This document shows positions 43,517-55,600 of a stretch of 64,000 bases of DNA, piece after piece. Under the pieces are notes generated by a model. The model worked only from the letters and a program-made list of their open reading frames with translations. It did not search any database and had not been told where the DNA came from. How positions within the stretch are numbered: the first letter of the stretch is position 1; each line of letters starts with the position of its first letter. This stretch comes from Adiantum capillus-veneris. Its lineage: Eukaryota > Streptophyta > Polypodiopsida > Polypodiales > Pteridaceae. Location of the stretch: NCBI GenBank assembly GCA_014529385.2, contig CM043958.1:139696398-139760397 (forward strand). Reading direction: 5' to 3'. Position numbers and translations under genes: made by a program.

Positions 43517-46315
43517 TCATCTTAATTCATTAGAAAGTACAAACTCGTCCGTGAACAATGGACTGAGATACAATTTTTGTAAGTATGGAATCAGAATGTC
43601 TTCAAGGTAAAAATCGAAGGAATGCCCCTCGAAAGAAGGTGGTGAGATAGTTGTTCCCGGCGGATTTAGTTCTCCCTTTTCAGGAGTATCATCAATCAGT
43701 AGTGTATTAGTTGCATCAAAGGGTACACCGATTTGGCTAAACAGTTTGTACAAAAGAGGTAAGTGTGGTTTTTTAGGGTGGTAGTGGCCCTCGACGGTAA
43801 CGCATTTTCTTTGATCATACAAAAAGGCAAAATCTGACGTGTGAGCGCCGCATACACTGCAAACTATTGTAACTAGTGGCGACAAGTTTTGCCTTTGCAT
43901 TGAAGACCATATGGCAACTCTGAAGCATGGAAGAAGAAACTGAATAAATTCCTTGGTTCCTGGACGAACCACGACACTCGACAAGTTCCCATCCGAAACG
44001 TTTGCAAATCCTCAAAGGATTCTGTGTCACCGAGAGGCACGCGCATCAGTAGCAATCCATTGAGGTCCAAGATAATCAACCTCTGTAAAAGTTGACAAGT
44101 ACATATAAGTAGTTAGAAGCTGAACATATTTTTCCATACTTGAATAGACATTACCGGAACAACCGTATCTACAGGTAGCAAGGGTCCATACTGGGTCTCT
44201 GTAGTGTTGATGTCGTTGTTGCTCTCCTCTGCTTTAGCTTCATCATTCACATCTTCATAGTCATCATTCACATCTTCATCAAGGGTCTCCCCCATGGCTC
44301 TTTCTGCCTCATTCAAGGTTTCCTCCAAGGTCTTTTCCTCTGCCTCGGTTGACCGGCTTGCCTCATACATCCTTGCCTAATCCATATCAGTTTGCTCATC
44401 CCTAGGCCTGCTTTCCTCATCCATATCCTTTTGCTCATCTATAGGCCTGCTTTCCTCATCTTGGGTTTCATCCATAGGCTCTTTTGGCTCCTCCACTGGC
44501 TGACTTGGCTCTTTCATTGTCTCCTCTGGTTGTACACTAGCACCTTCCATATGCTCATTTAACCTTTCCTCATCCTCGGCTCTTTCATCTTCTGCTGATA
44601 TGACCCCCTCAGCCCGTTGTGATTCCACTATATCGGATGCAGGGGTTTGTCGTGGTGGCACGTCATGTATTGTCATATCAATAGTGCGGTCATCCAAGCC
44701 GCTATCTTCAGGCTCTCTGGGGCTAGACATAGTAAGCAGGTGTTGTATTAAACTTACTTGGTATCTTTGCAAATAATCATATGTGTAGTTTTTTAAAGCA
44801 CTCTGCAAAATTGAAAGACCACATGGTGAGAATTCTTCTATAATTTAAACCAAAACTGACTAAATGCATTGCCAAATGGTTATCTTAGTCATGAAAGGTT
44901 TTAATGCAAAGTAGCTTTGCAGGACATATTCTGCATGGAGAAGACATCTCCAGCCGCAAGAATCTCCATCGGTTTGATTTGGGACAGGTACATCTTTGAT
45001 TGAGGCCTTGTATAGTTCATACCTTCCACATAGCTTGCCATAGGCAAGCAACAACCTCTTTATACAACTGCACAAAGCAGTATCAAGATGTTATCTTGAG
45101 GCTTCAAATTTACATGGATATCTATAAGAAACACTTTCTGATACATAACACTTATAGCCTAATTTCAGGATGGGTTCCTTTTATTGAATTGAACACCCAC
45201 ACTGCTGGTTGGTCAACATCAAGGCATATGAGACTCCAGTGATGGTTGTTCTCATATGGCAAGATGATGACAGTAACTTCCAGCATAGCACAGTGGAGAA
45301 ACCAACTCTCAAAGGTCCCAGATGGACTGTTCTTCTGTCTAATAATCACTGACATTTGTGGATCAAGAAGAAACACCTCCGTGTGGGTGTGCAGTGGGAG
45401 TTGACTTTTGATCAAGTTGCAGAGAGTATACATGAGTTAGCAAACCTATTATCTGAGTTTTCAAAGCTAGCAAGATAGTAACACTTACTTAAGACAAGCA
45501 TAGATAATTGCGTCTGAAATCTGAGCATCTGGATTCTGCAATAAATTAATGTTCACTTTTTTTAGAGCTAGCTTTCTGGCTCCATCTACAAATGGTATCT
45601 CTGCAAGCAAACCATCCTTCATTGAAAGTAGAGTTTCTTGATTGCTTGCCTCTATGGACAGGGTCACATTGCATTATGTTTGCCTCTGGGACTCCACTGC
45701 CACTTTTGATTTCTCCTTAAGCTCTGCTTCCCTCATGTCCTCTGTTTGGCGAGCAATAGTCTCTGCCCTTGCCCTTGTATTCACATCATGTGTGACATCT
45801 ACAACTGTGAGTTGTGGCACTAGCTCAGGGGGGTATAACAAAATTTCCCTCATTTTCTTATCCCTGCAGACATTGGGGACCAGTAGTTTGTCATACCTCC
45901 ACCTTATTCTTTTCAGTGTCTCACTATCTTTGTCCATTATAGTAACCCTGTGGGCATGGGCTGCAACAATGGTGATGCCACTGAAGTACTCCAGTAGGAA
46001 GTCCTCTGCTACTTCTTGTAGAGCCATCAATGCCACCACCTTCCACCTTTTGGTACCCCAGGTAGCTTCTTCACATATGGACCTCACCATCCTCTGAAAG
46101 GGCAGCTTTGGTATGCATAAATCTACACATTTCTGTGCCTTTCTGATTTCTCTGAAAAGTCCCATGCAGGTTTGTAACTTCTTCACCCTTGGACCTTTCA
46201 GAATTTTATTGGGTTTTCCAGGTCTCTTCTTTGGGGTTGCAGATCTGCTACTTACCTTAGCTGCTAATCCTGGTCCCTTGCCTGCCTTCCTTGCAGTGGC
46301 TTTTGTTCTAGCCAT
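43517..46315 (-). pseudogene. gene B2: CENH3-like histone domain fused to Ulp1/C48 protease and FCP1/NIF phosphatase domain
   Basis: The start MARTKATARKAGKG copies the histone H3 tail. Residues 52-140 form an H3 fold: LFREIRKAQK, KLPFQRMVRSI, KRWKVVALMALQEVAEDFL and AAHAHRVTIMDKD. The Trp in loop 1, an added loop residue and AEDFL are closer to centromeric H3 than to H3. The same frame runs on, past one TAA (45674-45676), into ISDAIIYACLK, the start of a Ulp1 domain. The next exons hold HHWSL (His 45239-45241), VFNSI (Asn where Asp is expected) and QTDGDSCGW (Cys 44956-44958). An acidic linker (44113-44808, TAG at 44377) leads to LIILDLNGLLL and LIDDTPEKGELNPPG, the FCP1/NIF motifs, with a frameshift near 44020. 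Introns fit at about 45480, 45150, 44855 and 44152-44087. Confidence 0.78.
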
Positions 46316-46336
46316 TTCACTGTATACAAATAGAGG

Positions 46337-46409
<73 letters not shown>

Positions 46410-46690
46410 CCTTTCTATAGCTTAGCATATTTAAAGAGAGAGAGAGTGAGAGACTCCCATTACTAATGGCGCGCGTGGAGCATGTTTTGACCTCAAAAAA
46501 CACCTTCGCGCACCGTTAGTATAAGGTAACAGAAAGACTCTCTCTCTCTCTCTCTCTTTCCCCTGCCTTACATCCTCTCTCTATAACACTCACACATACA
46601 CACATAAACACATACATTGGTGGATGCACATTACTAAAGGCGCGCATAGAGACATGCACACCGGTTGTGCCTCTCTACGCGCGCCTTTAG

Positions 46691-46784
<94 letters not shown>

Positions 46785-47024
46785 CTCTGTGTGTGTGTGT
46801 GTGTGTATGTTATATTTGTGTGTCTGTGTGTTTGTGAGTGTGTGTGTCTGTGTGTGTGTGTGTATCTTATATTTGTGTCTCTGTGTGTTTGTGTGTATGT
46901 TATATTTGTCTCTGTGTGTGTGTGTGTGTGTGTGTATGTTATATTTGTGTGTCTGTGTGTTTGTGAGTGTGTGTGTCTGTGTGTGTGTGTGTCTGTGTGT
47001 GTGTATGTTATATTTGTCTGTTTT

Positions 47025-47055
<31 letters not shown>

Positions 47056-47092
47056 CTGTATGTGTGTGTGTGTATGTTATATTTGTGTGTCT

Positions 47093-47126
<34 letters not shown>

Positions 47127-47336
47127 TGTGTTTGTGAGTGTATGTGTGTGTTGTTTGTTAAGACATAGCTAGATATGCAATATACTTTGACAGAAACAGA
47201 GAGAGAGAGATAGAGGCAAAGGCAGAGGGAAATTTCAGAAACAGAGGGAGAGAGAGAGAGGGCCAAACCTTCTAAGGACGCAGACCTTCGTTATGTCGAA
47301 GATGGGTCGGCTTGTTGTCGGAGACGCAGACGACGG

Positions 47337-47387
<51 letters not shown>

Positions 47388-47579
47388 ACTCACTCTCTTT
47401 CACGAGGTGTGGTTTTTCTCTCTCATGACCTCTATATATGACGTACAAAAGTATACGGTGTCAATAATGACCGCACGTGAGACAACATGCAATTATATTC
47501 TATTTTATAGTAACACGTGGGGCGTTGCCGTGTGTATCCGTTATAAGTGTGATTTTGAGAGAGAGAAAGAGAGAGACCC

Positions 47580-47653
<74 letters not shown>

Positions 47654-47914
47654 CCTCATTACTATCAGAGAGTGATAGAGAGAGAGAGAACCATAGAAAG
47701 AGAGAAGGAGAGAGAGAGAGAGAGACAGATTGAGAGAGAGATAGAGAGAGGGACTCCTTACTGTCAGAGAGAGAGAGAGAGAGGGAGAGAGACAAAGTGA
47801 GTTTGACAGACAAAAAGCAATGGAGGAGACACCTCCCTTGGAGTTTCTCCAAACCCCACCAACAAAAGGTGATCTCTCACTCTTTCTCTCTGTATTTCCA
47901 ACAGTTGGTAGCAA

Positions 47915-47952
<38 letters not shown>

Positions 47953-48013
47953 CAAAGAAAAACCCGTACTGTTGTTCAACACACACACACCTCAACACAT
48001 ACTTACATAGACA

Positions 48014-48048
<35 letters not shown>

Positions 48049-48118
48049 CAACACATACTTACATAGACACACACACACACACACACTCACACACACATAA
48101 ACACACACACACACAGAC

Positions 48119-48186
<68 letters not shown>

Positions 48187-48214
48187 CTCTCTGTCCCCGT
48201 TACTAACGGCGCAC
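46316..48214. repeat. dinucleotide microsatellite cluster with GGCGC-containing inverted repeats
   Basis: Long runs alternate: CT (46339-46404), GA (46694-46779), GT-rich (46790-47145), CT (47344-47385), GA (47571-47800), GT (47919-47949), CA (47980-48118) and CT (48121-48184). Between them are short unique pieces carrying TACTAA-N-GGCGC words. No gene is supported. The Cys/Val- and Ser/Leu-rich frames seen here are products of the repeats. Confidence 0.9.
46631..46693. repeat. hairpin-forming inverted repeat
   Basis: Arms of about 20 bases (TACTAAAGGCGCGC and its complement, extending into TAGAGA/TCTCTA) enclose a short loop that is itself nearly palindromic (GCACACCGGTTGTGC). Related arms lie at 46461-46474 and 46508-46524, and a single arm at 48200-48214 directly before element E. 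Confidence 0.8.
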
Positions 48215-50246
48215 TGTCGTGCTGTGACACGTACATAGTGGGAACGCATGCTACAAAATCTATCTTGTATTTTTTTTAGATACATAATTATATTTCCTAT
48301 AATGTACATATGCATATGTAAGTATAAAAATAATCTTTCTATCTCATCTTATTATTTATCTCAAGGGTAATGTATTCTTACTTTACCATCAAAAAAATAC
48401 TATGGGAAAAGTGTCAATAGCTCCGCCTCTTTAACTTGGGGCAAAAAGCATTGATTCTTTATTTCTACTATTTCATTATCATCTCACACCCTAGCTAGAT
48501 CCTATATCTAAGGTAAACTCCAATATATATATATTCTATGTATTTTTTATACTTTTCTTATATTTCTTTTTAAATAGCTACCAGGAGAGAATCAAATCCT
48601 AGTGGGACACTAGGTGGCATGATTTCAAAGATACACTTATTTTAATGCATTATTGCAAGCATGATTACAAAACTTTGTCAAGGAGCAATGTCATGCTTTC
48701 ATATGGCATGAGGTGTCCTTTGGAATTAAATGAACGTCAAGGCTAAGGAGACCACATGAAGACTTTTGCTGCCATAAATGGACCCTATTTTGATGAATTT
48801 TTTACACAAGGTTCCAATCCGAATTGGAGAATGATTTTAAAATGAAAATCGTAGCTAATGAGCTGAAGTTTCTGCCCATATTTTTACTTTTTTATTTGGA
48901 GCTACGGTTGAGGAGATATGATCAAAATACTGGACCCCAGTCTGCCCACATCATGCAGGGACAGCTCATTTCCAACTTCTCCAATTCCTGTTCACATTGG
49001 CTCCTCTCTTCTTGTGTAAACCCTTGTGGGTTCCCTTCACCTATAAAAGGGGACCTCTTCTTACTTGGAAGAAACTCAAGCATTCAAGCCATTGATGAGA
49101 GGAATTCTTGAGGGAGTGAGTAGTAATGCCTAATTGTACTTAGCCATTAACATAAGCCCAAGCCTACACTTTCTCCTAGAGGGAGACTAACCATTCTTGC
49201 AACAAGCTAACCTTGGAAGATCAACTCTAATCAAATAAGTTCTTGCACTTGGTGTATCAATCAAAGTGGAATTATCCACTATTCTTCTCTCTCCATCAAT
49301 AATGGTGCCGAAGGGTTTGTCAAGTAAGATGTGTTCTACATTGATGTTTTCTTGATTTCTTGTTGTTTTTATTTTCATCTCTAATCCAAAATATATATAT
49401 ATGTATCTAATCTCATCTCCTTAACCAAACCTATCTCTCTCACTATTAGTAATTCATCCTCTCTACAAATTCTAGGTTCTCCTTGCTACAGGTACATCTC
49501 TCCCCGCAGTATCCTTATTGCCTACGGGCAAGAATAGGGCTTGGGAGGGAAACTTCTCATCTCTTCACTTCTCTCATATCTACATTTTTCTCATATCTAC
49601 ATTTCTCACATATTATCCTAGATGAATAACCCACATGATGATCATTTCTATCGCTTTCACTCTGTACGATCTATTAGAATTAACGTATGGATTAGCCGTA
49701 AAATACACTTTCAACAACGTATAGTGTTTCTCTTCGGCCCTGAAAGGATCAATGAAATACTTCTATCACCAGATCCCATCATACTACCTCTCATAGACTA
49801 TAATTTTTCTTTTGATGTAAGCGTAGTTATCTTGCTATGAACCAAGAGGATTTGTACACACAATTAATCCCAATCACTAGACAAAATATATATATTATGG
49901 TAAGCACAAAACTACAATTCCAAAGAACAATTCGTAGCCTATTTTGTCAGCCAAGATTGAATGCCATTAACTCATCCATTAACCCTTTCATATTACCCAT
50001 GATACGATATGACCATAGCCTTGATGTTTTCATCTTCGTATTGTTTTGACATTCTCTTTTGCGTTCTTCCTTTGTGTGTGTGAATGCAAGAGAGAAAGAG
50101 TGAGTCTTCTTTGGTTGCACTTCTTTCCAAACCCTAGTCTTCATGGCATCTATGGTTTAACTCCTATAGTTTTTGTTGAGTTCTCTCACAAACTCTCACA
50201 GCCATAAGCCCGGTGCTTTCCTGGCAAGACCGCAAATTTCTCGACA
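48215..50246 (+). mobile_element. 5' LTR of element E
   Basis: 2,032 bp, TGTCGTGCTG to TTCTCGACA. TATAAAAGG at 49042-49050 is a good promoter box. No long ORF; small frames inside it are not supported as genes. Confidence 0.92.
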
Positions 50247-50252
50247 TATTTT

Positions 50253-50272
50253 TGGTGAACCCGACGCGAATC
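50253..50272 (+). promoter_or_regulatory. primer binding site of element E (tRNA-Trp)
   Basis: TGGTGAACCCGACGCGAATC differs by one base from the complement of the 3' end of plant tRNA-Trp as I remember it (TGGTGAACCCGACGTGAATC). It lies six bases after the LTR end. Confidence 0.75.
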
Positions 50273-50299
50273 TGCTAGGGTGAGAGTTTGTGGGTAACC

Positions 50300-52675
50300 A
50301 TGGGTGATCATGTTGAGCAACAGGGTATGCATTTTGACCCAGCAACAATGCAAATGTTTCAAGCATTTGCAATGTTCATGCAACAACAACATGCTACTGA
50401 AAGAAGGGAGATTTCAGCAACGAAGGCCATACAAGCGGTCGTCAACAGAATGGATCAGTTCAATGGCAAAGATGTAACCAAGTACTTACGCGAGTATGTG
50501 AAGGAGATGGAGCTGCATCGCGTGTCAGAAGGTGAGATGATTCAAAGCTTTGAGCTAGTTGTTGCTCCAGAAATTAGGGAGCATGTTAGGGCAATTAAAG
50601 ATGGGCATGGGAGAAATTGGGAAGAACTCAAAGTAGCTTTAAAGGAGGAATATTTCATGGAGGACTCTGAGAGAGTGACCAAAAGGACATTCTTAGAATG
50701 GGTAGTCACGCCAAAGCAAGGACTATCAATAACAGAGCTACTTAGGGAATTTGAGCGGCGCTATGCACAACTTACTAGGACAGAAAGGGCCACACTAGAA
50801 GCAGAGAAGACAGATCTTTTCTTACAAGCTGCAGGTAAAGAGTTTCAAGAAAATTTGGAGCTTCTTCTTGAAGATAAAGACGCTGAGCAAGGACTAAAGA
50901 CCGATTGGAATGAGGTTGAAGGTGCTGTCTCACTGCTTGCCAAACGACAAAGAAGAAGGGACAAGATGGTAGTAAACACTACAAGTCCTTCCACCTCAAC
51001 TTCTGACAAAATGGTAAAGCCTACTTTTATCGCTCCTAAGTTTGATGAGTCCATGCTAGATGAGCTTGTGAAGGGAATGCGTGACTTGAAGGTGAAGTTT
51101 GCAAAGCTTGAAGAAAAAGGCCAACCATCAGGGCCACTTCCTAGGCAAAGACAACAGCCCAAAGAAGGGTTTGTTAATAGATGTATTTGGTGTGATAGAA
51201 CAAACCATGTAAGAAGGGATTGTGATGATTTTAGTGATGCTTTGTCAAAAGATGTTGTCTTTTTTAAGGATGGTAAAATCCACTTAAGAGAGACATGTCT
51301 ACCCTTGAGAACTAACTTTGGGAAGGGGGGAATGCAAACCTTAGTTGAAGATATGGCAACCAAGCATGCCACCTCTTCAATTGAGGCAGCTACTTATGGA
51401 GTAAAAATTGAACATTTTTGTGATGAAGAAGTGAGTGACCATCATGGTCAAATTTGGCCAAATGTCATGCAATTATCTAAAAAGGGAAAGCTTACAAAAG
51501 AGATTCTACATGAAGCAGGTGATTGCATACGTCTAGAAACAGGATGGAATGATCCAGTGGACTCATTGTCAGTGCATGCCTACATTACAAAATGCCAACA
51601 AAATGAGGCAATTGTAGAAGAGAAGCGCAGACGTGAGAATGCTGATGAAGGACCATCAAAAAGAGCTTCTAGAAGTGGGGGAAGAAGCGACTCAATGCCT
51701 TCTCAAACACCCTCAACACAAGGAGCATCTCCACCTGAAGTACTCATGGAGGAGTCTACAACAGGAAAGAAGAAAGAGCCAACGAAAGGTAAGACAAAAG
51801 GCCCAACTTATAAACTACACTCTGATATTGAGGTTGCTACAGATTTGAAGAAAGTCTTGGAGGAAAGGATCTTGAATAGCAAGATTGAGTTTACTTTGGG
51901 AGAAGTTCTTGGCATTGCAAAGCGTGAATTCCATGAGGAGATCATTGACATCATCAAGAGAAAGAGGCAAACCCTTGCTGAAGTTTCTCATCCACAGGTT
52001 GAAGGGGAAACCTCAAAGACACAAGGGATGCAACTGCAAAATAAGGAGAATGATGGAGCTGTGGTAGGATGCTACCAATCTAGTGGGAGAGTGAAGCAAG
52101 TGCATTTCTCAAATGATGATGAAGAAGTTGAAGATATTCCTAGGAGTTACTATTCACGAAGTCATTGGGCAAGGGCTACTACAGAAACTTTGGTCAAGGT
52201 AGGTGATCTTGAAGAGCCATTTGTTGCCTTGATTGACCATGGTTCAGAAATAAACATAATGTCAAAGAGTCTCTACAACAAGTGCAAATGGCCAATGGAC
52301 ACAGATCATGGTTGGATGGTAAAAGTGGCAAACAATTCATCCGGTGAATTGTATGCAGCATGTCCAGGTGTGAAGGTGACAATAGGTGATGTAAAGATTG
52401 ACCAAAACTTCTTTGTACAGGATACATCTTCATATCATCTCATCCTTGGACAGCCCTACATTGTGGGAGTTCGAATGGAAACAAAGGTAATGGACGATGG
52501 TTCAGCATATGCTAGGATACGTAGCAAAGATGGTAAACGTGCTGTCCAATTTCTCACAGTTTGTGTAAACCATGAAAGAAATCGTGACAACCTCAGAGAA
52601 CATCCTCTACCAAAGGTGAGCAAAGAGTTTCATGATCATAGAGAAATGATGGGTTTTGGCCAAGTACCATTGTAA
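50300..52675 (+). CDS. Gag-protease of element E
   Basis: The ATG at 50300 is in good context (ACCATGG); the frame is open slightly farther upstream but without another ATG. The protein has 791 residues. The Gag part has NRMDQFNGKDVTKYLREYV and a single zinc knuckle, CIWCDRTNHVRRDC (C-x2-C-x4-H-x4-C). A charged linker follows, then a retropepsin-like domain with VALIDHGSEINIM (Asp-His-Gly codons 52235-52243) and HLILGQPYIVGV. The middle residue His replaces the usual Ser or Thr. The frame ends at TAA 52673-52675, overlapping pol by a short stretch in the -1 phase. It is complete and unbroken. Confidence 0.9.
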   Translation: MGDHVEQQGMHFDPATMQMFQAFAMFMQQQHATERREISATKAIQAVVNRMDQFNGKDVTKYLREYVKEMELHRVSEGEMIQSFELVVAPEIREHVRAIKDGHGRNWEELKVALKEEYFMEDSERVTKRTFLEWVVTPKQGLSITELLREFERRYAQLTRTERATLEAEKTDLFLQAAGKEFQENLELLLEDKDAEQGLKTDWNEVEGAVSLLAKRQRRRDKMVVNTTSPSTSTSDKMVKPTFIAPKFDESMLDELVKGMRDLKVKFAKLEEKGQPSGPLPRQRQQPKEGFVNRCIWCDRTNHVRRDCDDFSDALSKDVVFFKDGKIHLRETCLPLRTNFGKGGMQTLVEDMATKHATSSIEAATYGVKIEHFCDEEVSDHHGQIWPNVMQLSKKGKLTKEILHEAGDCIRLETGWNDPVDSLSVHAYITKCQQNEAIVEEKRRRENADEGPSKRASRSGGRSDSMPSQTPSTQGASPPEVLMEESTTGKKKEPTKGKTKGPTYKLHSDIEVATDLKKVLEERILNSKIEFTLGEVLGIAKREFHEEIIDIIKRKRQTLAEVSHPQVEGETSKTQGMQLQNKENDGAVVGCYQSSGRVKQVHFSNDDEEVEDIPRSYYSRSHWARATTETLVKVGDLEEPFVALIDHGSEINIMSKSLYNKCKWPMDTDHGWMVKVANNSSGELYAACPGVKVTIGDVKIDQNFFVQDTSSYHLILGQPYIVGVRMETKVMDDGSAYARIRSKDGKRAVQFLTVCVNHERNRDNLREHPLPKVSKEFHDHREMMGFGQVPL

Positions 52676-52694
52676 AGCGGGATTGCAGTGGTAC
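52651..52694 (+). promoter_or_regulatory. candidate -1 ribosomal frameshift signal between gag and pol
   Basis: GGGTTTT (52651-52657) sits in the gag frame as G GGT TTT, the X-XXY-YYZ phase needed for a -1 slip. Six bases later a 9-bp stem can form between GTACCATTG (52664-52672) and CAGTGGTAC (52686-52694), with one G-U pair and a 13-base loop that begins with the gag stop codon. Slipping by -1 puts the ribosome exactly into the pol frame, which is open from here to 55857. Confidence 0.75.
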
Positions 52695-55600
52695 AGAAAG
52701 AAAAAGGGTCTCGCCTGATCCAAAAATAGGTGAAGCATTTTCAAAGAGCTCCTTGGTAACAAAGAATGGATCAGTATGTTTTACAAAACTTGAAGATTTG
52801 AAGAGATGTGATAAGCAATATGTGCATAATGTACAAATGTGCATGAAAAAGAGTGGGTTGCTAGAGCCTACTGAAAATGTTTTGGGTTTGTGTGAACAAG
52901 TTTCTTTTGTAGAGACTATGGGTGAGCTTGATGCTATAATGAGGTCTAGTTTGCATCTTGAAAATGAAGTTGTGGAAGTTTGCTCTATGGAAATGTATGA
53001 AGTAATAGAAGCCTTTAAAGAAAGCCAAACAGTAGGCCCAGAAGTCCATGTTGAAACCAAATACAAGAGTGTAGCAAAGAAGGTGAAACCAGTAGCTTCA
53101 CCCTTACCACCCAACAACAGGGAAAAGATTGAACAGGCTTCTTTACAACCAAGTTTGCGGAATCCTAAAAAGATCGGGCATACCTTCACAAAGGAGTCTT
53201 TTCAAGAGTTGCAGATTGGTTGCGAGGAGTTTCTAACACAGGAGGAGACAAAGTGCTTCAAAGAAATGCTTTCAAAGCATGGTAAGGCTTTTGCATTTGA
53301 GCCACATGAGATAGGATGTGTTGATCCTTATATTGTAGCTCCTATGGTAATTTTCACAATACCTCATGTGCCTTGGAATCTGCGGCCTATTCCGGTTCCA
53401 AAGGCTCATTTGCCAAAGTTAGTAGAGCTACTGAATGAGAAAATCAAAATGGGAATCTTGGAGCCTTCTTGTGCTCCATACTCAAACAGGTGGTTCACAG
53501 TTCCAAAGAAGAATGATTCTCTACGCTTCATCCAAGATATGCAACCAGTGAACAAGGTTACAATTAGAAATGTAGGAACAGGTCCAATTGTGGATAAATT
53601 TGCAGAGGCGTTTGCAGGGAGGGCAATCTACTCAATGGGGGATCTCTACTCAGGGTATGATCAATTTCAGCTTGCAATCGAAAGCAGAGACTTGACAACC
53701 ATGAGGACACCTTTGGGTTTGGTAAGGATGTGTACCTTGCCACAGGGAGCAACCAACTCGGTTGCACATATGATGAATGGGATGAATAAGGTCTTACGTG
53801 ACTTTATTCCTCAAATCACAATGCCTTTCATTGATGATTTTCCTATCAAAGGATGTGAAGAAAATGACAAAGATGAAGCTTTGGATCTCAAGGGATGTCG
53901 CAGGTTTGTGGTAAATCACATAAATGATTGTGATAAAATTTTGTCTAGGTTGGAAGAAGTGAATCTTACATTGTCAGGGAAAAAGTCTATGTTTGGTGTC
54001 AAAGAAGTGCTCATTGTGGGGCACATGTGCGGGCCATATGGTAGGAAACCTTGTCCATCAAAGGTAGATGCCATCCAAAGAATGAAAGAAACATGCACTA
54101 GCATCACTGAGGTTAGAAGGTTTCTGGGAGCATGTGTCTTCTATGTTATTTGGATTCCACATTATGCACATGTAGCTGATCCTCTTTATCAGCTGCTTAG
54201 AAAGAATCAAAAGTTTAAATGGACAGAAGCACATGTAAAATCCATGAAAAAGCTAAAGGAGTTACTCCAGTCAGCAACGACTTTAAGAAAGGTAGACTAT
54301 GAGTGTCAAAGGCCAGTGATTGTGACAGTAGATACCAGTCCTACAGGGATTGGATGGGCAATAGGGCAAGATGACAAAGAAGGACACAGGTATGTGGTAA
54401 GATTTGGAGCAAAGGTACTAAGTGCTCGCCAAAGAAACTATCCACAGATAAAGAGAGAGTTATGGGGTATGGTTATAGCCTTGAAAAGTGGGAAAGAGTA
54501 CCTAATTGGTGCATGTGTGGTTGTAGAAACAGATTGTCTACCACTTCTTGGGATGATTACAAGCTGCTCAACACCAGACATTGCTATGTTGCGGTGGATT
54601 GCCTACATTAAGTCCTTAAATCCCGAGTTTAAGCACATTGCAGGTAAAGACAATACAGTGGCAGATATGCTATCAAGGGCAAGGTATGAAGATGAGTCAC
54701 AAATGATTGATGAGGGAGATGATGTAGGCACAAAATTCTATTCTATCTCTCATGTCAAAGGTAACAATGTCTGCATGACTAATTCACTTGAATTGTTCTT
54801 GAAAGATCTTTATGAAGGTGATTGGCTTTCTATTGGAAGGTACTTGAGTACTCTAACAAAACACGATGATTGGTCTGAACAAGAATTCAAGAGAATACGC
54901 AGGAAAGCATATGGGTACTTTTTAAGGGATGGTTACTTGTGGAAGCATCCTAAACAAAAGGGTGCTACACCACAACGGGTTATATGTAAAAAAGAGACTC
55001 AAGTAAAGCTCATGCAAGAGTTTCATGAGAGTCTATGGGCTGGACACAGGGGTGTGTGGGCAACCTTCTCCAAGTTGAAAGAAAAATACTGGTGGAAGGG
55101 TATGTATAAAGATGTATCTCAGTTTGTAGAGTCATGTGTAACTTGTCAAATGTATTCAAATGTTCGACATCGTGATGGATTGCACCCTACATATCCACTA
55201 GCCATGCACTATAAATGGGTTGTGGATCTAGTCACGATGCCTTTAGGACTCTGGCAGATGAGATACTTGGTTCTTGCACGAGAGGACCTAACTAACCAGG
55301 TTGAAGGAAGAGCATTAAGAGCTAAGACCACAGAAGCTGTGTGCAAATTCCTTCTTGATGAGGTGATTTGCCGTTATGGTTGTGTGGGAAAAATCACTGC
55401 AGATCGAGGTGAACTGGATGCCGAAAAAGCAAGGGAGTTCTTTTCTAGATTAAGGATCAAGCTTTCTCTTACTACAGCTTACAACCCTGAAGGCAATGGA
55501 AAGAGTGAAAGAGGGCATCCTCCTATCATCAAAGCTTTGGCCAAGGCTTGCGAAGGAAGAATTGGTGAGTGGCCAAAACTGTTACCATATGCTTTATGGG

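Noticed and set aside
46665-48315. Several frames of 80-200 codons rich in Cys-Val, Ser-Leu, Arg-Glu or His-Thr
   Set aside because: They are six-frame readings of GT, CT, GA and CA dinucleotide runs and have no independent support as genes.
48824-50144. Small frames in the LTR of element E, repeated at 56870-58190, as real genes
   Set aside because: They are short, unmatched and lie in the LTR. Conservation between the copies only reflects their near identity.
50845-51372. Minus-strand 175-codon frame within the Gag of element E
   Set aside because: It is the antisense shadow of the Gag coding sequence, repeated likewise at 58891-59418.
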